Positions 15,887-25,344 are shown, counted from the first letter of the stretch. The stretch: DNA of 64,000 nucleotides from Coralloluteibacterium stylophorae (GCF_018122625.2 NZ_JAGQFT020000007.1:62001-126000), one strand, 5' to 3'. Numbers and translations: made by a program. Notes: a model not told the origin generated them from the sequence alone.

Positions 15887-18800
15887 TCACCAGCCGAAGC
15901 CGACACCGACGCCGGCCGAGCTCTCGTCGCCGCTGAAGGCACCACCGAAGGTCACCGTGGCGTTCTCGCCGAGCGCGCGCTGGTAGCCGACCGAAAGGGC
16001 CTGCTCGCTGCCGGAGAAGCCGGCGCCGACCGCGACCCGGTTCGGTGTGCGGATGCCGGCGGCGCTGGCGGCCATGTTCACCATGGCGGCGTTCATCGCG
16101 CCCATCTTGTCCATGCGCTGGTCCTGGTCGCGGAAGCGCTCCCGGGTCTCCTCGCGCAGGTCGTCGATCTCCGCCATCGGTACCGCGATCGCCTGGTCGG
16201 TGTAGGCGTTGGCGGAGGTCAGCGTCTGCGCATCGCCCTGGCGCACCACATCCACGCTCGCGGTGTCCGCGTCGGCCGCGGCCGGCACGCCCGCGCTCTG
16301 GCGGGTTCCGGTCGAGGCCGTCGCCGCCTCGCCGCGGATGCCCGCGGGCGTGGTGCTGGCGACGCTCTCGCCGGTGGCCGGCTCGCGCGCGGCGGCGGTC
16401 GCGGTCTCGGCGCTAGTGGCCGCGGGCTCGTCGGACCCGGCGGTCGCGGCCTCCGGCGCCTTGGCCCCGGCGGCCGTCGTGCCGTCGGTCGAGGCGACCG
16501 CGGTGTCCGCGGTCGCGGCCGAGGCACCCGACGCGATGCCGGTGCCCTTGCCCGGGGGCGGCGTGGTGCTCGAGCCGTCGGTCTCCAGCGCATCGACGCG
16601 GCCGTCGAGCGTGGTCAGGCTGCGGTCGAGGGCCCCGAGGGCATCGCCGACGTTGGAGTAGTTGCGGCCCTGGACCAGGAAGTTCGGCGGGATCAGACCG
16701 CCGGCCGCGTTGACCCCGGCGCCGCCGCCGAGGATCTGGGCGACGCTGGTCATGCTGTTGTGCAGCTGGCCACCGTTGATCGCCTCCATGCTGCCGGCCG
16801 CGACGCTGCCGCCACGTACGTTGGCGATGGTGGTGCCGCCGGCGCCTTCCAGACCGACCCGGGTCTTGTCCTCGTCGTCGTAGCTGACCGCCTGCTCGGA
16901 GACCTCGCCGATGAGGTCGGCCGTCTCGGCGAGCTGGGCCACGTTCACCGCGTCGGTGTCCGCCGTGCCGGCGGCGACGTTGGTGACCTGGCGCTCGGCG
17001 CCAGCGGCACCCACCGACACGCTGCCGACGCGGTCGGTCACCGAGCCGGCGCCCAGCGCGACGCTGTCGGCATGCACGGCGCTGGCGTTGGCGCCGACCG
17101 CCGTGCTGCCCTCCTCGCTCGCCCAGCTGTTGAAGCCGACCGAGGTGCTGACGTCGCCGTTGGCCCAGGCGCCGGCGCCGAAGGCGGAAGCGCCCTCGCC
17201 GGTGGCCTCGGTCACGATCACGCCGTCGACCGAGCCACCGACCGCGGCGCTGTAGTCGCCGCTGGCCAGGGCGCTGTCGCCGACCGCGACCGCGCTCTCG
17301 CCCGAGGCCTCGCTGAAGAAGCCGAGTGCGGCGCTGTAGGCACCGCTGGCGACGCTCTCGGCACCGATGGCGGTCGCCGCGTCCGCGCTGGCGGTCGAGA
17401 AGTAGCCCACCGCCGTCGACTCGATGCCGTCGGCCTCGCTGAGCGTTCCCGTCGCGACCGAGCCGTCTCCGATCGCGAGCGCCGCCGCGCCCGTGGCCGT
17501 GCTCTGCTCGCCGCTGGCCTCGCTCTCCGCACCGATCGCGGTGGCGTACTCGGCCACGGCCTGCGCATTGGCGCCGTAGGCCGCGGCGTTGTCCGCGATC
17601 GCCACCGCGTTGTAGCCCGCCGCGGTCGCCGCCCCGCCGACCGCGTTGGCGCCGGCGCCGTAGCTGGACGCGCCGTTGCCGATGGCATTGCTCGCTTCGC
17701 CGGCCGCGGTCGCATCGTCGCCTTCGGCGTAGGCCCCGGCGTCGCTGGCCGCGCTGCCGGTGGCGGTGAAGTAGCGGGCGGTGTTCTCGGCCACCTCGGC
17801 GACGGCATCGAGCTGCTCGAGGTTGACCGCGTCGGTCGCCTCCGTGCCCGCCGCCACGTTGGCGATCTGCCGCTCGGCACCGGCGGCACCGACCGAGACC
17901 GTGTCCGCACGATCGGCGATCGAGTTCGCGCCCAGCGCCACGCTGTTGTCCGCCGCCGCGTCCGCCAGGAAGCCCACCGCCGTCGAATCGGTCGCCTCGG
18001 CATAGCTGCCGCTGCCCACCGCCGTCGCGCCGTCCATGTCGGCATAGGCCAGGGTGCCGACCGCCGTCGACTGCACCCCCGTCGCCTCCGCCAGCGTGCC
18101 CACCGCGGTCGCGCCCAGCTCCGTCGCCAGCGCGCCGTTGCCCAGCGCGGTCGAGGCGATGCCGCTGGCCTCGGTCGCCTGCAGGATCAGGCCCGGGAAG
18201 CCGATCAGCAGGTCGCCGTAGTCGGCGATGCCGCCCACCGCCAGGCCGTAGTCGCCCGAGGTCGTGCTGCCGTAGCCGAACGCCGAGCCATAGGCGCCGG
18301 TCACGCTCGAGAACGCGCCCACGCCGGTGGCGTAGTCGGTCGCCACGTTCGCGCTGTAGCCCACCGCGGTCGACTGCACCCCGTCGGCCACCGCGCCCGC
18401 GCCGGTCGCGGTGCTGAAGGCGCCCAGTGCCTGCGCACCCGCGCCCAGCGCCGAGGCGCCGACGCCGTCGGCCGTGGTGTAGCTGTCCAGCAGCACCTCG
18501 CCGGTGGACTCGTCCTCGTAGTACAGGTGCCCGCCGACCGCGGTCGAGGCATCCTCCGAGGCCAGCGCATCCGCACCCACCGCCGTGCTGTTGGCGCCCG
18601 CGGCATTGCTGCCGCTGCCGTAGGCCGCGGCGCGATCGCCGGTGGCCGCGGCGTTGTAGCCGGTCGCGGTCGACTCCATGCCCAACGCGAAGCTGTTCAC
18701 GCCGGTCGCGGTCGACCCATCGCCTTCGGCGTACGCATAGGCGCCCGTCGCCGTGCTGTCGTCGCCGGCCGCCGTGCTGTTGCTGCCGGTCGCGGTGCTG

Positions 18801-21800
18801 GCCACGCCTTCGGCGCTCGATGCCGCACCGGTGGCGGTGGCGTCGTCGGACACCGCCGAGGCGTTGTAGCCGGTCGCGGTGCTGTTCTCGCCCAGCGCCA
18901 CCGCGCCCGAGCCGAACGCCGAGGCCTGTGCCGCCAGTGCCAGCGCGTTCGAGCCCACCGCAGTGGCGTAGTCGCCCTCCGCCGAAGCGCCGGCGCCGGC
19001 CGCCGTGGCCTCCTCGCCATCGACCCAGGCCTCGGCCTCGCCGGTCGCCTTGAAGTGGCGGGCGGTGCCTTCGGCGATGTCGCCCACCTCGGCGAGCTGG
19101 GCGAGGTTCACCGCGTCGTTGGCGTTCACGCCGTCGGCGACGTTGACGATCCGCCGCGTCGCCGGGCCGCTGACGCCATTGCCGCTGCCGACCGACACCA
19201 CGGCCGCCTCGCTGGCACGCGAGCCGGAACCGAGCGCCACGCTGTCGGCGCCGTTGGCCCAGGCGCTGCGGCCGATGGCGGTGGCATTGTTGCCGTAGGC
19301 GAAGCTGTCCTGGCCGATGGCGGTCGCGCCGAGCGCGGTGGCCCAGGCGAACTGGCCGAGCGCGGTGCTCTGCGCGCCCGAGGCCAGCGAGGCCTCGCCG
19401 ATCGCCGTGCTGTCGTCGGCGCTGGCCTCGGCATCCGCACCCACCGCGACGGCGTACAGGCCGGATGCGAGCGAGGAATCACCGACCGCTGTGCTCTCGC
19501 GCCCGGTCGCGGCGCTCTGGCTGCCGAGCGCGGTGGCGTAGTCACCGGTCGCGTTCGCCACCGCGCCGACGGCGGTCGAGAGTTCGCCGTCGGCATAGGC
19601 GCCGACACCCGCCGCCGTGGTGGCGAAGCCTTCCGCCTGCGCGCTGGCGCCGAGCGCCGTGCCGCCGACACCGGCGCTGGTCGCACCCGCTTCGACTGGA
19701 TTGCCGTCCGCATCGACGATCAGCGGCTCGCCGTCCTCGTCCACGGCCATGCCACCGACCGCGACGCTGCCGTTGCCCAGCGCCTGCGCGCCGGCGCCGA
19801 AGGCCGCGCCCTGCAGCCCCGCCGTCGCGCCGTAGCCGGACGCGGTGGCGTAGTCGCCGACCGCGGCGGCGCCGCTGCCGTAGGCCGAAGCGCCGGTACC
19901 GATGGCGTTGGTCGCCTCGCCGGCCGCGGTGGCGTACTCGCCCTCCGCGTAGGCACCGGCATCGCTGTCCGCGCCGCCGGTAGCGGTGAAATACCTGGCG
20001 GTATTCTCCGCGACCTCGCCCACCTCGTTGAGCTGGGCGAGGTTGACCGCGTCGGTCGCCTCCGTGCCCGCCGCCACGTTGGCGATCTGCCGCTCGGCAC
20101 CGGCGGCGCCGACCGAGACCGTGTCCGCACGGTCGGCGATCGAGTTCGCGCCCAGCGCCACGCTGTTGTCCGCCGCCGCATCCGCCAGGAAGCCCACCGC
20201 CGTCGAATCGGTCGCCTCGGCATAGCTGCCGCTGCCCACCGCCGTCGCGCCGTCCATGTCGGCATAGGCCAGGGTGCCGACCGCCGTCGACTGCACCCCC
20301 GTCGCCTCCGCCAGCGTGCCCACCGCGGTCGCGCCCAGCTCCGTCGCCAGCGCGCCGTTGCCCAGCGCGGTCGAGGCGATGCCGCTGGCCTCGGTCGCCT
20401 GCAGGATCAGGCCCGGGAAGCCGATCAGCAGGTCGCCGTAGTCGGCGATGCCGCCCACCGCCAGGCCGTAGTCGCCCGAGGTCGTGCTGCCGTAGCCGAA
20501 CGCCGAGCCATAGGCGCCGGTCACGCTCGAGAACGCGCCCACGCCGGTGGCGTAGTCGGTCGCCACGTTCGCGCTGTAGCCCACCGCGGTCGACTGCACC
20601 CCGTCGGCCACCGCGCCCGCGCCCGTCGCGGTGCTGAAGGCGCCCAGCGCCTGCGCACCCGCGCCCAGCGCCGAGGCGCCGACGCCGTCGGCCGTGGTGT
20701 AGCTGTCCAGCAGCACCTCGCCGGTGGACTCGTCCTCGTAGTACAGATGCCCGCCGACCGCGGTCGAGGCATCCTCCGAGGCCAGCGCGTCCGCACCCAC
20801 CGCCGTGCTGTTGGCGCCCGCGGCATTGCTGCCGCTGCCGTAGGCCGCGGCGCGATCGCCGGTGGCCGCGGCGTTGTAGCCGGTCGCGGTCGACTCCATG
20901 CCCACCGCGAAGCTGTTCACGCCGGTCGCGGTCGACCCATCGCCCTCTGCGTACGCATAGGCACCCGTCGCGGTGCTGTCGTCGCCGAGCGCGGCGCTGC
21001 CCTGGCCGAGCGCGGTGCTGTCGACGCCCTGGGCGTCGGCGTTGGCGCCGAACGCGGAGCTGCCGTCGGCATAGGCCGTCGAACGCGAGCCGATCGTGGT
21101 CGAGTCGACGCCGTAGGCGAGGCCGTTGCGGCCGATGGCGATGCTGCCCGCCTTGTCGGCGAGCGTGTACGGACCGATCGCGATCGCGGCGGTATCGGTC
21201 GCCAGCGCACCGTTGCCGAGGCCGATCGAGTTCACGCCGCTGGCGTAGCTGTAGTAGCCGAGCGCCGTCGCGGCATAACCGGTGGCGAAGGCCGACATGC
21301 CGATGGCGGTGCTGAGTTCGCCGGTGGCCCAGGCCTGGTAGCCCATGGCGGTGGCGCCTTCCTGCGTCGCCCAGGCCCAGTAGCCGGCGGCGGTCGCACC
21401 CTCGGCCGAGGCGTCGGCCATGCCGCCGATGCCGACGGCGTAGTCGCCGGCCGCGGCCTGGTGGCCGACCGCCACGCTTTCGGCGCCCGCGGCGGTGCTG
21501 TTGAAGCCCACCGCCGTGGCGTTGGCACCGACGGCGAAGGCGCCGCTGCCGAAGGCCGAACCGCCGTTGTCGAGTGCAGTGGCGGCCGAGCCGACCGCGG
21601 TCGCGTATTCGCCGTTGGCGTTCGCGCCGGCGCCGGCGGCGGTGGCCTCGACGTCGCCCGCGTAGGCCTCGGCCTCGCCGGTCGCCTTGAAGTGGCGGGC
21701 GGTGCCTTCGGCGATGTCGCCGACTTCGTTGAGCTGGGCGAGGTTCACCGCGTCGGTGTCCTCCGTGCCCGCCGCCACGTTGGCGATCTGCCGTTCGGCG

Positions 21801-23620
21801 CCGGCGGCGCCGACCGAGACCGTGTTCGCGCGGTCCGCCGTCGAGTTCGCGCCCAGCGCCACGCTGTTGTCCGCCGCCGCGTCGGCCAGGAAGCCCACCG
21901 CGGTCGAATCGGTCGCCTCGGCATAGCTGCCGCTGCCTACCGCGGTCGCGCCGTCCATGTCGGCATAGGCCAGGGTGCCGACCGCGGTCGACTGCACGCC
22001 GGTCGCCTCGGCCAGCGTGCCCACCGCCGTCGCGCCCAGCTCCGTCGCCAGCGCACCGTTGCCCAGTGCGGTCGAGGCGATGCCGCTGGCCTCGGTCGCC
22101 TGCAGGATCAGGCCCGGGAAGCCGATCAGCAGATCGCCGTAGTCGGCGATGCCGCCGACCGCCAGGCCGTAGTCGCCCGACGTCGTGCTGCCGTAGCCGA
22201 AGGCCGAGCCATAGGCGCCGGTCACGCTCGAGAACGCGCCCACGCCGGTGGCGTAGTCGGTCGCCACGTTCGCGCTGTAGCCGACCGAGGTCGACTGCAG
22301 CCCCTCGGCCACCGCGCCCGCGCCGGTCGCGGTGCTGAAGGCGCCCAGCGCCTGCGCGCCCGCGCCGAGCGCCGAGGCGCCGACACCGTCGGCGGTGGTG
22401 TAGCTGTCGAGCAGGACCTCGCCGGTCGTCTCGTCCTCGTAGTACAGGTGCCCGCCGACCGCGGTCGAGGCATCTTCGGAGGCCAGCGCGTCCGAACCCA
22501 CGGCCGTGCTGTTGGCGCCCGCGGCGTTGCTGCCGCTGCCGTAGGCCGCGGCGCGATCGCCGGTGGCCGCGGCGTTGTAGCCGGTCGCGGTCGACTCCAT
22601 GCCCACCGCGAAGCTGTTCACGCCGGTCGCGGTCGCACCCTCGCCTTCGGCGTACGCATACGCGCCCGTCGCGGTGCTGTCGTCGCCGGCGGCCGTGCTG
22701 TTGCTGCCGGTCGCGGTGCTGTCGTCCCCGGTCGCTTCCGCGCGCGCGCCGGTCGCCGTGCTGTTCTGGCCGTAGGCGTGGCTGTAGGCGCCGGTGGCGG
22801 TGGCCTCCTGCTCGGTGGCGCGCGCGGAGACGCCGGTCGCGGTCGAAGCGCGGCCGAAGGCCTCGGACCAGCCGCCGGTGGCGGTGGCGTACTCCGCCCG
22901 CGCCTTGCTGCCCGAGCCGGACGCGAGGCTGTCGGTCCCGGTCGCGCTGCTGTTGGCGCCGACCGCGGTCGAACGCCGGCCCGTCGAGGAGCTGCCGGGG
23001 CCAACCGCGGTGCTGTCGATGCCGGTGGCGCGGCTGTTGGCGCCGGCGGCGATCGCGTTGGCGCCGGAGACGCCGGCCCCCGCGCCGATCGCGATGCCGT
23101 TGGCGCCGTTGCTGGCGAACGCGCCGTAGCCGACGGCGATGCCGTTGGTCGCGGTGATCGAGGTCTGCCGGCCCAGCGCCACGCTGTTGTTGCCACGCGC
23201 CGAGCTGTCGGCGCCGAGCGCGGTCGCGCCGGTGGCGGTCGCGGCGGCGGCGGTGCCGACCGCGGTGGTGCGATTGCCGCTGGCGTTGCTGCCCGAACCG
23301 ACCGCCGTGGCGTTGGTGCCGGAGGCGCTGGCCGTGCCTGCCACGGCGCATTCCTCCGCCGAGATCGGGAAGCCGCTGCTGGGGAACACGATGCAGTCCT
23401 CGTTGCCGCCCACCGCGGTCGACTGCGCCAGTGCGGATCCGGCCAGGCCCGCACCCGCGAAGCAGACGCCGGTCGCCAGCACCGTCAGCATCGGCGCCCC
23501 GCGCCGTCCGCTGCCCGCGCCGCCCACCGATCCGCCCCGACCGCCGCGCCGCGCGAGTTCCGATGCGACGACGATCGCGCCGAGGGAAGCGTTCCAGACC
23601 TTGCTGTAGATCGTGTTCAT
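15887..23620 (-). CDS. Giant YadA-like trimeric autotransporter adhesin
   Basis: A 2577-residue surface adhesin. The N-terminus is an extended signal peptide region (MNTIYSKVWNASLGAIVVAS plus ELARRGG), followed by a hydrophobic core ending near ALA-Q65. Most of the protein is left-handed beta-roll YadA head built from 14-residue units of the form AxAxGxxSxAxG. Five neck/stalk motifs of the form NVAAGTxxTDAVNLAQLxEV lie near residues 614, 1181, 1494, 1921 and 2217. An Ala/Thr/Pro-rich linker covers about 2355-2465, and a YadA beta-barrel anchor about 2480-2577 ends in GVGVGFGW with the terminal aromatic residue. The start at 23620 is set by the signal region and an AAGGGG ribosome site; the frame is open further upstream only as a shadow of the araC gene. 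Three near-identical internal repeats are described separately. The protein should self-export and promote adhesion or aggregation. Confidence 0.95.
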   Translation of the reverse strand: MNTIYSKVWNASLGAIVVASELARRGGRGGSVGGAGSGRRGAPMLTVLATGVCFAGAGLAGSALAQSTAVGGNEDCIVFPSSGFPISAEECAVAGTASASGTNATAVGSGSNASGNRTTAVGTAAAATATGATALGADSSARGNNSVALGRQTSITATNGIAVGYGAFASNGANGIAIGAGAGVSGANAIAAGANSRATGIDSTAVGPGSSSTGRRSTAVGANSSATGTDSLASGSGSKARAEYATATGGWSEAFGRASTATGVSARATEQEATATGAYSHAYGQNSTATGARAEATGDDSTATGSNSTAAGDDSTATGAYAYAEGEGATATGVNSFAVGMESTATGYNAAATGDRAAAYGSGSNAAGANSTAVGSDALASEDASTAVGGHLYYEDETTGEVLLDSYTTADGVGASALGAGAQALGAFSTATGAGAVAEGLQSTSVGYSANVATDYATGVGAFSSVTGAYGSAFGYGSTTSGDYGLAVGGIADYGDLLIGFPGLILQATEASGIASTALGNGALATELGATAVGTLAEATGVQSTAVGTLAYADMDGATAVGSGSYAEATDSTAVGFLADAAADNSVALGANSTADRANTVSVGAAGAERQIANVAAGTEDTDAVNLAQLNEVGDIAEGTARHFKATGEAEAYAGDVEATAAGAGANANGEYATAVGSAATALDNGGSAFGSGAFAVGANATAVGFNSTAAGAESVAVGHQAAAGDYAVGIGGMADASAEGATAAGYWAWATQEGATAMGYQAWATGELSTAIGMSAFATGYAATALGYYSYASGVNSIGLGNGALATDTAAIAIGPYTLADKAGSIAIGRNGLAYGVDSTTIGSRSTAYADGSSAFGANADAQGVDSTALGQGSAALGDDSTATGAYAYAEGDGSTATGVNSFAVGMESTATGYNAAATGDRAAAYGSGSNAAGANSTAVGADALASEDASTAVGGHLYYEDESTGEVLLDSYTTADGVGASALGAGAQALGAFSTATGAGAVADGVQSTAVGYSANVATDYATGVGAFSSVTGAYGSAFGYGSTTSGDYGLAVGGIADYGDLLIGFPGLILQATEASGIASTALGNGALATELGATAVGTLAEATGVQSTAVGTLAYADMDGATAVGSGSYAEATDSTAVGFLADAAADNSVALGANSIADRADTVSVGAAGAERQIANVAAGTEATDAVNLAQLNEVGEVAENTARYFTATGGADSDAGAYAEGEYATAAGEATNAIGTGASAYGSGAAAVGDYATASGYGATAGLQGAAFGAGAQALGNGSVAVGGMAVDEDGEPLIVDADGNPVEAGATSAGVGGTALGASAQAEGFATTAAGVGAYADGELSTAVGAVANATGDYATALGSQSAATGRESTAVGDSSLASGLYAVAVGADAEASADDSTAIGEASLASGAQSTALGQFAWATALGATAIGQDSFAYGNNATAIGRSAWANGADSVALGSGSRASEAAVVSVGSGNGVSGPATRRIVNVADGVNANDAVNLAQLAEVGDIAEGTARHFKATGEAEAWVDGEEATAAGAGASAEGDYATAVGSNALALAAQASAFGSGAVALGENSTATGYNASAVSDDATATGAASSAEGVASTATGSNSTAAGDDSTATGAYAYAEGDGSTATGVNSFALGMESTATGYNAAATGDRAAAYGSGSNAAGANSTAVGADALASEDASTAVGGHLYYEDESTGEVLLDSYTTADGVGASALGAGAQALGAFSTATGAGAVADGVQSTAVGYSANVATDYATGVGAFSSVTGAYGSAFGYGSTTSGDYGLAVGGIADYGDLLIGFPGLILQATEASGIASTALGNGALATELGATAVGTLAEATGVQSTAVGTLAYADMDGATAVGSGSYAEATDSTAVGFLADAAADNSVALGANSIADRADTVSVGAAGAERQIANVAAGTEATDAVNLEQLDAVAEVAENTARYFTATGSAASDAGAYAEGDDATAAGEASNAIGNGASSYGAGANAVGGAATAAGYNAVAIADNAAAYGANAQAVAEYATAIGAESEASGEQSTATGAAALAIGDGSVATGTLSEADGIESTAVGYFSTASADAATAIGAESVASGAYSAALGFFSEASGESAVAVGDSALASGDYSAAVGGSVDGVIVTEATGEGASAFGAGAWANGDVSTSVGFNSWASEEGSTAVGANASAVHADSVALGAGSVTDRVGSVSVGAAGAERQVTNVAAGTADTDAVNVAQLAETADLIGEVSEQAVSYDDEDKTRVGLEGAGGTTIANVRGGSVAAGSMEAINGGQLHNSMTSVAQILGGGAGVNAAGGLIPPNFLVQGRNYSNVGDALGALDRSLTTLDGRVDALETDGSSTTPPPGKGTGIASGASAATADTAVASTDGTTAAGAKAPEAATAGSDEPAATSAETATAAAREPATGESVASTTPAGIRGEAATASTGTRQSAGVPAAADADTASVDVVRQGDAQTLTSANAYTDQAIAVPMAEIDDLREETRERFRDQDQRMDKMGAMNAAMVNMAASAAGIRTPNRVAVGAGFSGSEQALSVGYQRALGENATVTFGGAFSGDESSAGVGVGFGW
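17830..18770 (-). repeat. Adhesin internal repeat, C-terminal copy
   Basis: About 940 bases encoding roughly 313 residues. It includes a neck motif, head repeats and two insertions: GGHLYYEDESTGEVLLDSYT, and the segment around GDYGLAVGGIADYGDLLIGF. It is almost identical to the copies at 20050-20990 (offset exactly 2220 bases) and 21750-22700 (offset a further 1701 bases). Only scattered single-base differences were seen by eye between this copy and the middle one. Confidence 0.9.
20050..20990 (-). repeat. Adhesin internal repeat, middle copy
   Basis: Second copy of the roughly 940-base block in the adhesin. Compared with the 17830-18770 copy, differences noted by eye include positions 20625, 20649, 20746 and 20768, most of them synonymous. 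Both offsets (2220 and 1701) are multiples of three, so the reading frame is kept. Confidence 0.9.
21750..22700 (-). repeat. Adhesin internal repeat, N-terminal copy
   Basis: Third copy of the block and the most divergent of the three. The insertion reads YYEDETTGEVLLDSYT instead of YYEDESTGEVLLDSYT, and VAEGLQSTSVGYSANV replaces VADGVQSTAVGYSANV. Similarity continues a little further downstream (STATGSNSTAAGDDSTATG) than in the middle copy. Confidence 0.88.
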
Positions 23621-23961
23621 CGCGGCAGTACCCCTTGTTTGAGCGGTGCGTTGCGCAACGGCGGCGGGCGGGCCCGGTCGACGTGCTGCGGTGTGTTCGG
23701 CTTGTTCTTGTTCGTCGGCGCCGTCATCGCCTCGCCCGGTCGGGCGCGTGTGCGAAAAGGGACGGGGCCGCAAACGGCCGGTGAACACTGCACCTGCGGA
23801 TTCCACTGGCGGTAGTCCGCCCGTGCCGCTGCGCTTGTCAGCGCGAGCCACCTGAAATCGCTTCCGTATCAGGCATTTATCGAAAATCAGGCACGGCCGA
23901 GCGACCGCCCCGGCGGGGCGGTCGCAGGCGTCTCGGAACCGCGCGGGAGCGCGGTGGACGA
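23621..23961. promoter_or_regulatory. Regulatory region upstream of the adhesin
   Basis: This 341-base non-coding gap separates the adhesin from the upstream araC-type gene. It contains the araC terminator hairpin (23901-23925) and, next to it, a direct repeat ATCAGGCA at 23868-23875 and 23886-23893 (18 bases start to start). These are candidate half-sites for the neighbouring AraC-family protein. A ribosome site (AAGGGG on the minus strand) lies about 10 bases before the adhesin ATG. No convincing -35/-10 pair was found. Confidence 0.45.
23901..23925 (-). terminator. Hairpin downstream of the AraC-family gene
   Basis: A perfect 11-base stem (gcgaccgcccc / ggggcggtcgc) with a 3-base loop lies 37 bases past the araC stop. 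It lacks a T-run directly after the stem; a TGATTTT stretch follows about 12 bases later. It would separate transcription of the regulator from that of the adhesin. Confidence 0.6.
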
Positions 23962-24966
23962 CTAGGCGGCGGACGCACCCGTCGTGGACGGCACGTCGCT
24001 GGGACTGACCCCGAAGCGACGCTTGAACAGCTTGCTGAAGGCCGGGAGGTCGGCGAAGCCGTGCGCATAGGCGACGGCGCCGACGCGGCGCTCGCGCGAG
24101 CCGGTCTCCAGGTCCGCCCGGCAGCGCTGCAGGCGCACCTCGCGCAGATAGCCGGCGATGGTGATCTCCTCGCGGGCGAAGATGCGGTAGAGCTGGCGCC
24201 GGGAGCAGCCGATCACGTCGGCGAGCACGTCGGGCGTGAGGTCGTGGCGGCGGTGGTTGAGCTCGATGTAGCGCTTGGCTGCGGCGAGCAGCCCGTCCTG
24301 CGCATCGACCGACTCGCTCGCATCCGGCTTCAGGTGCCTGCGCAGGAGCATGAGCGCGAGGCGCGTGGTGTTCTCGAGCACGTCGGCGCAGTCGTCCACG
24401 CTCATCCCCGCGCCGTGCGAGGCCAGCATCCGCATCTGCGAGGTCAGGAACGGAGCAACGCCGCTGTTGGGTAGCATGCACACCGGCGCGCCGTGGCGGA
24501 ACGGGTCCGCGCCCAGTGCCTCGGTCACCGCGCGGCGCGGCAGCTTCAGGCACAGGTCGTGGTGGGCGCTCCAGGTGGCCCGCGCCACGGCACCGGGGTC
24601 GAGCAGGTAGAGCGAGCCGGCGGTCACGGTGTCGGTGCCGCCCTGACCGCGGCGCTCCAGTCGCGCCTGCCCGGCGGACATCAGGATCAGCCGCAGCTCG
24701 TCGCCGGCCTCGGGGCTGCGGGACACCGCGCATTCGCCGCAGGACATGTCTACGAAGGAGGACGCCTCGCCGACGCAGTGGCGGAAGCGGGCGTGGAAGG
24801 TGCCGTACTGGTCCCGGCCGCGGTGCAGGTCCCAGTTGAAGTTGGTGCGGACGTGGTCGCGCCAGAAGTCGTAGCGCTCGCGCCACGGAACGAGGTCGGT
24901 CGAGAGCTCGTTGAAGACGTACGGCGCCGCGATGGAGCGTGCGCGCGGGAATGCGGTATCGATCAC
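23962..24966 (-). CDS. AraC-family transcriptional regulator
   Basis: A 334-residue regulator. Residues about 1-215 resemble the AraC-binding-like domain found in AraC proteins of the FeaR/NphR type, with RYDFWRDHVRTNFNWDL and a cupin-like stretch that includes GSLYLLDPG. The C-terminal AraC DNA-binding domain (about 230-325) holds two helix-turn-helix motifs: DVLADVIGCSRRQLYRIF, and AYAHGFADLPAFSKLFKRRF followed by GVSPSDV. It lies immediately upstream of the adhesin in the same direction, with a terminator in between, so it is a candidate local regulator of that gene. The effector is unknown. The ATG at 24966 gives a normal family length. Confidence 0.93.
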   Translation of the reverse strand: MIDTAFPRARSIAAPYVFNELSTDLVPWRERYDFWRDHVRTNFNWDLHRGRDQYGTFHARFRHCVGEASSFVDMSCGECAVSRSPEAGDELRLILMSAGQARLERRGQGGTDTVTAGSLYLLDPGAVARATWSAHHDLCLKLPRRAVTEALGADPFRHGAPVCMLPNSGVAPFLTSQMRMLASHGAGMSVDDCADVLENTTRLALMLLRRHLKPDASESVDAQDGLLAAAKRYIELNHRRHDLTPDVLADVIGCSRRQLYRIFAREEITIAGYLREVRLQRCRADLETGSRERRVGAVAYAHGFADLPAFSKLFKRRFGVSPSDVPSTTGASAA

Positions 24967-25344
24967 TGCACTACGACCCCTCTCTGCCGGGCCGCCAGGC
25001 CCGCATCGTTGCGTGATGGATCGCGACTTCTCCCCCTGTCGGAGTCGCCTTTGCCGATCGCCCGTCCTGCGGTGCGTGATCTGCCGGAGTCAAAAAGCCG
25101 GCGCACGCGCGCCAGCCAACCCGTGAACCACGTCACCAAACATGAGCGGGTTCTGAACAATTAACCCAATCCGAGGATCCATTCAAGCCTCGGTCATGTT
25201 CGCGGCGTCAATAGATTGGCGCTCGAGCGTGGCGGATGCCGGTCATAAACTGACGTTCGCCGTCAGTTTCGCGGCGTTCGCTGACGCAGCGGGACACGAC
25301 TAACGATGTGAAGAAGCCCCGGCACCGCGTGCCGGGACGGTCGG
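24967..25344. promoter_or_regulatory. AT-richer regulatory region between purL and the AraC-family gene
   Basis: This 378-base non-coding stretch is visibly lower in GC than its surroundings between about 25080 and 25270. It holds three inverted repeats: GTTC-T-GAAC at 25150-25158, CCGAGG-N11-CCTCGG at 25171-25193, and AAACTGACG-N5-CGTCAGTTT at 25247-25269. The purL terminator is at 25318-25336. The first two are candidate operator sites for the araC-type gene; the third could be an operator or a bidirectional terminator. No ORF is supported here. Confidence 0.5.
25318..25336 (-). terminator. Rho-independent terminator of purL
   Basis: An 8-base stem CCCGGCAC/GTGCCGGG with a 3-base loop begins 9 bases after the purL stop. 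On the minus strand it is followed by GGCTTCTTC, a moderate pyrimidine tail. Confidence 0.65.

Noticed and set aside
15668-23815. A 2715-codon open frame on the plus strand opposite the adhesin
   Set aside because: It is the antisense shadow of a repetitive high-GC gene; its translation is a low-complexity Arg/Gly/Ala/Val mix without any domain, signal or ribosome site.
23621-24886. N-terminal extension of the adhesin frame to 24886 (total 2999 codons)
   Set aside because: The extra part runs through the terminator and the AraC-family gene in another frame. The extended signal peptide region and ribosome site fix the start at 23620.
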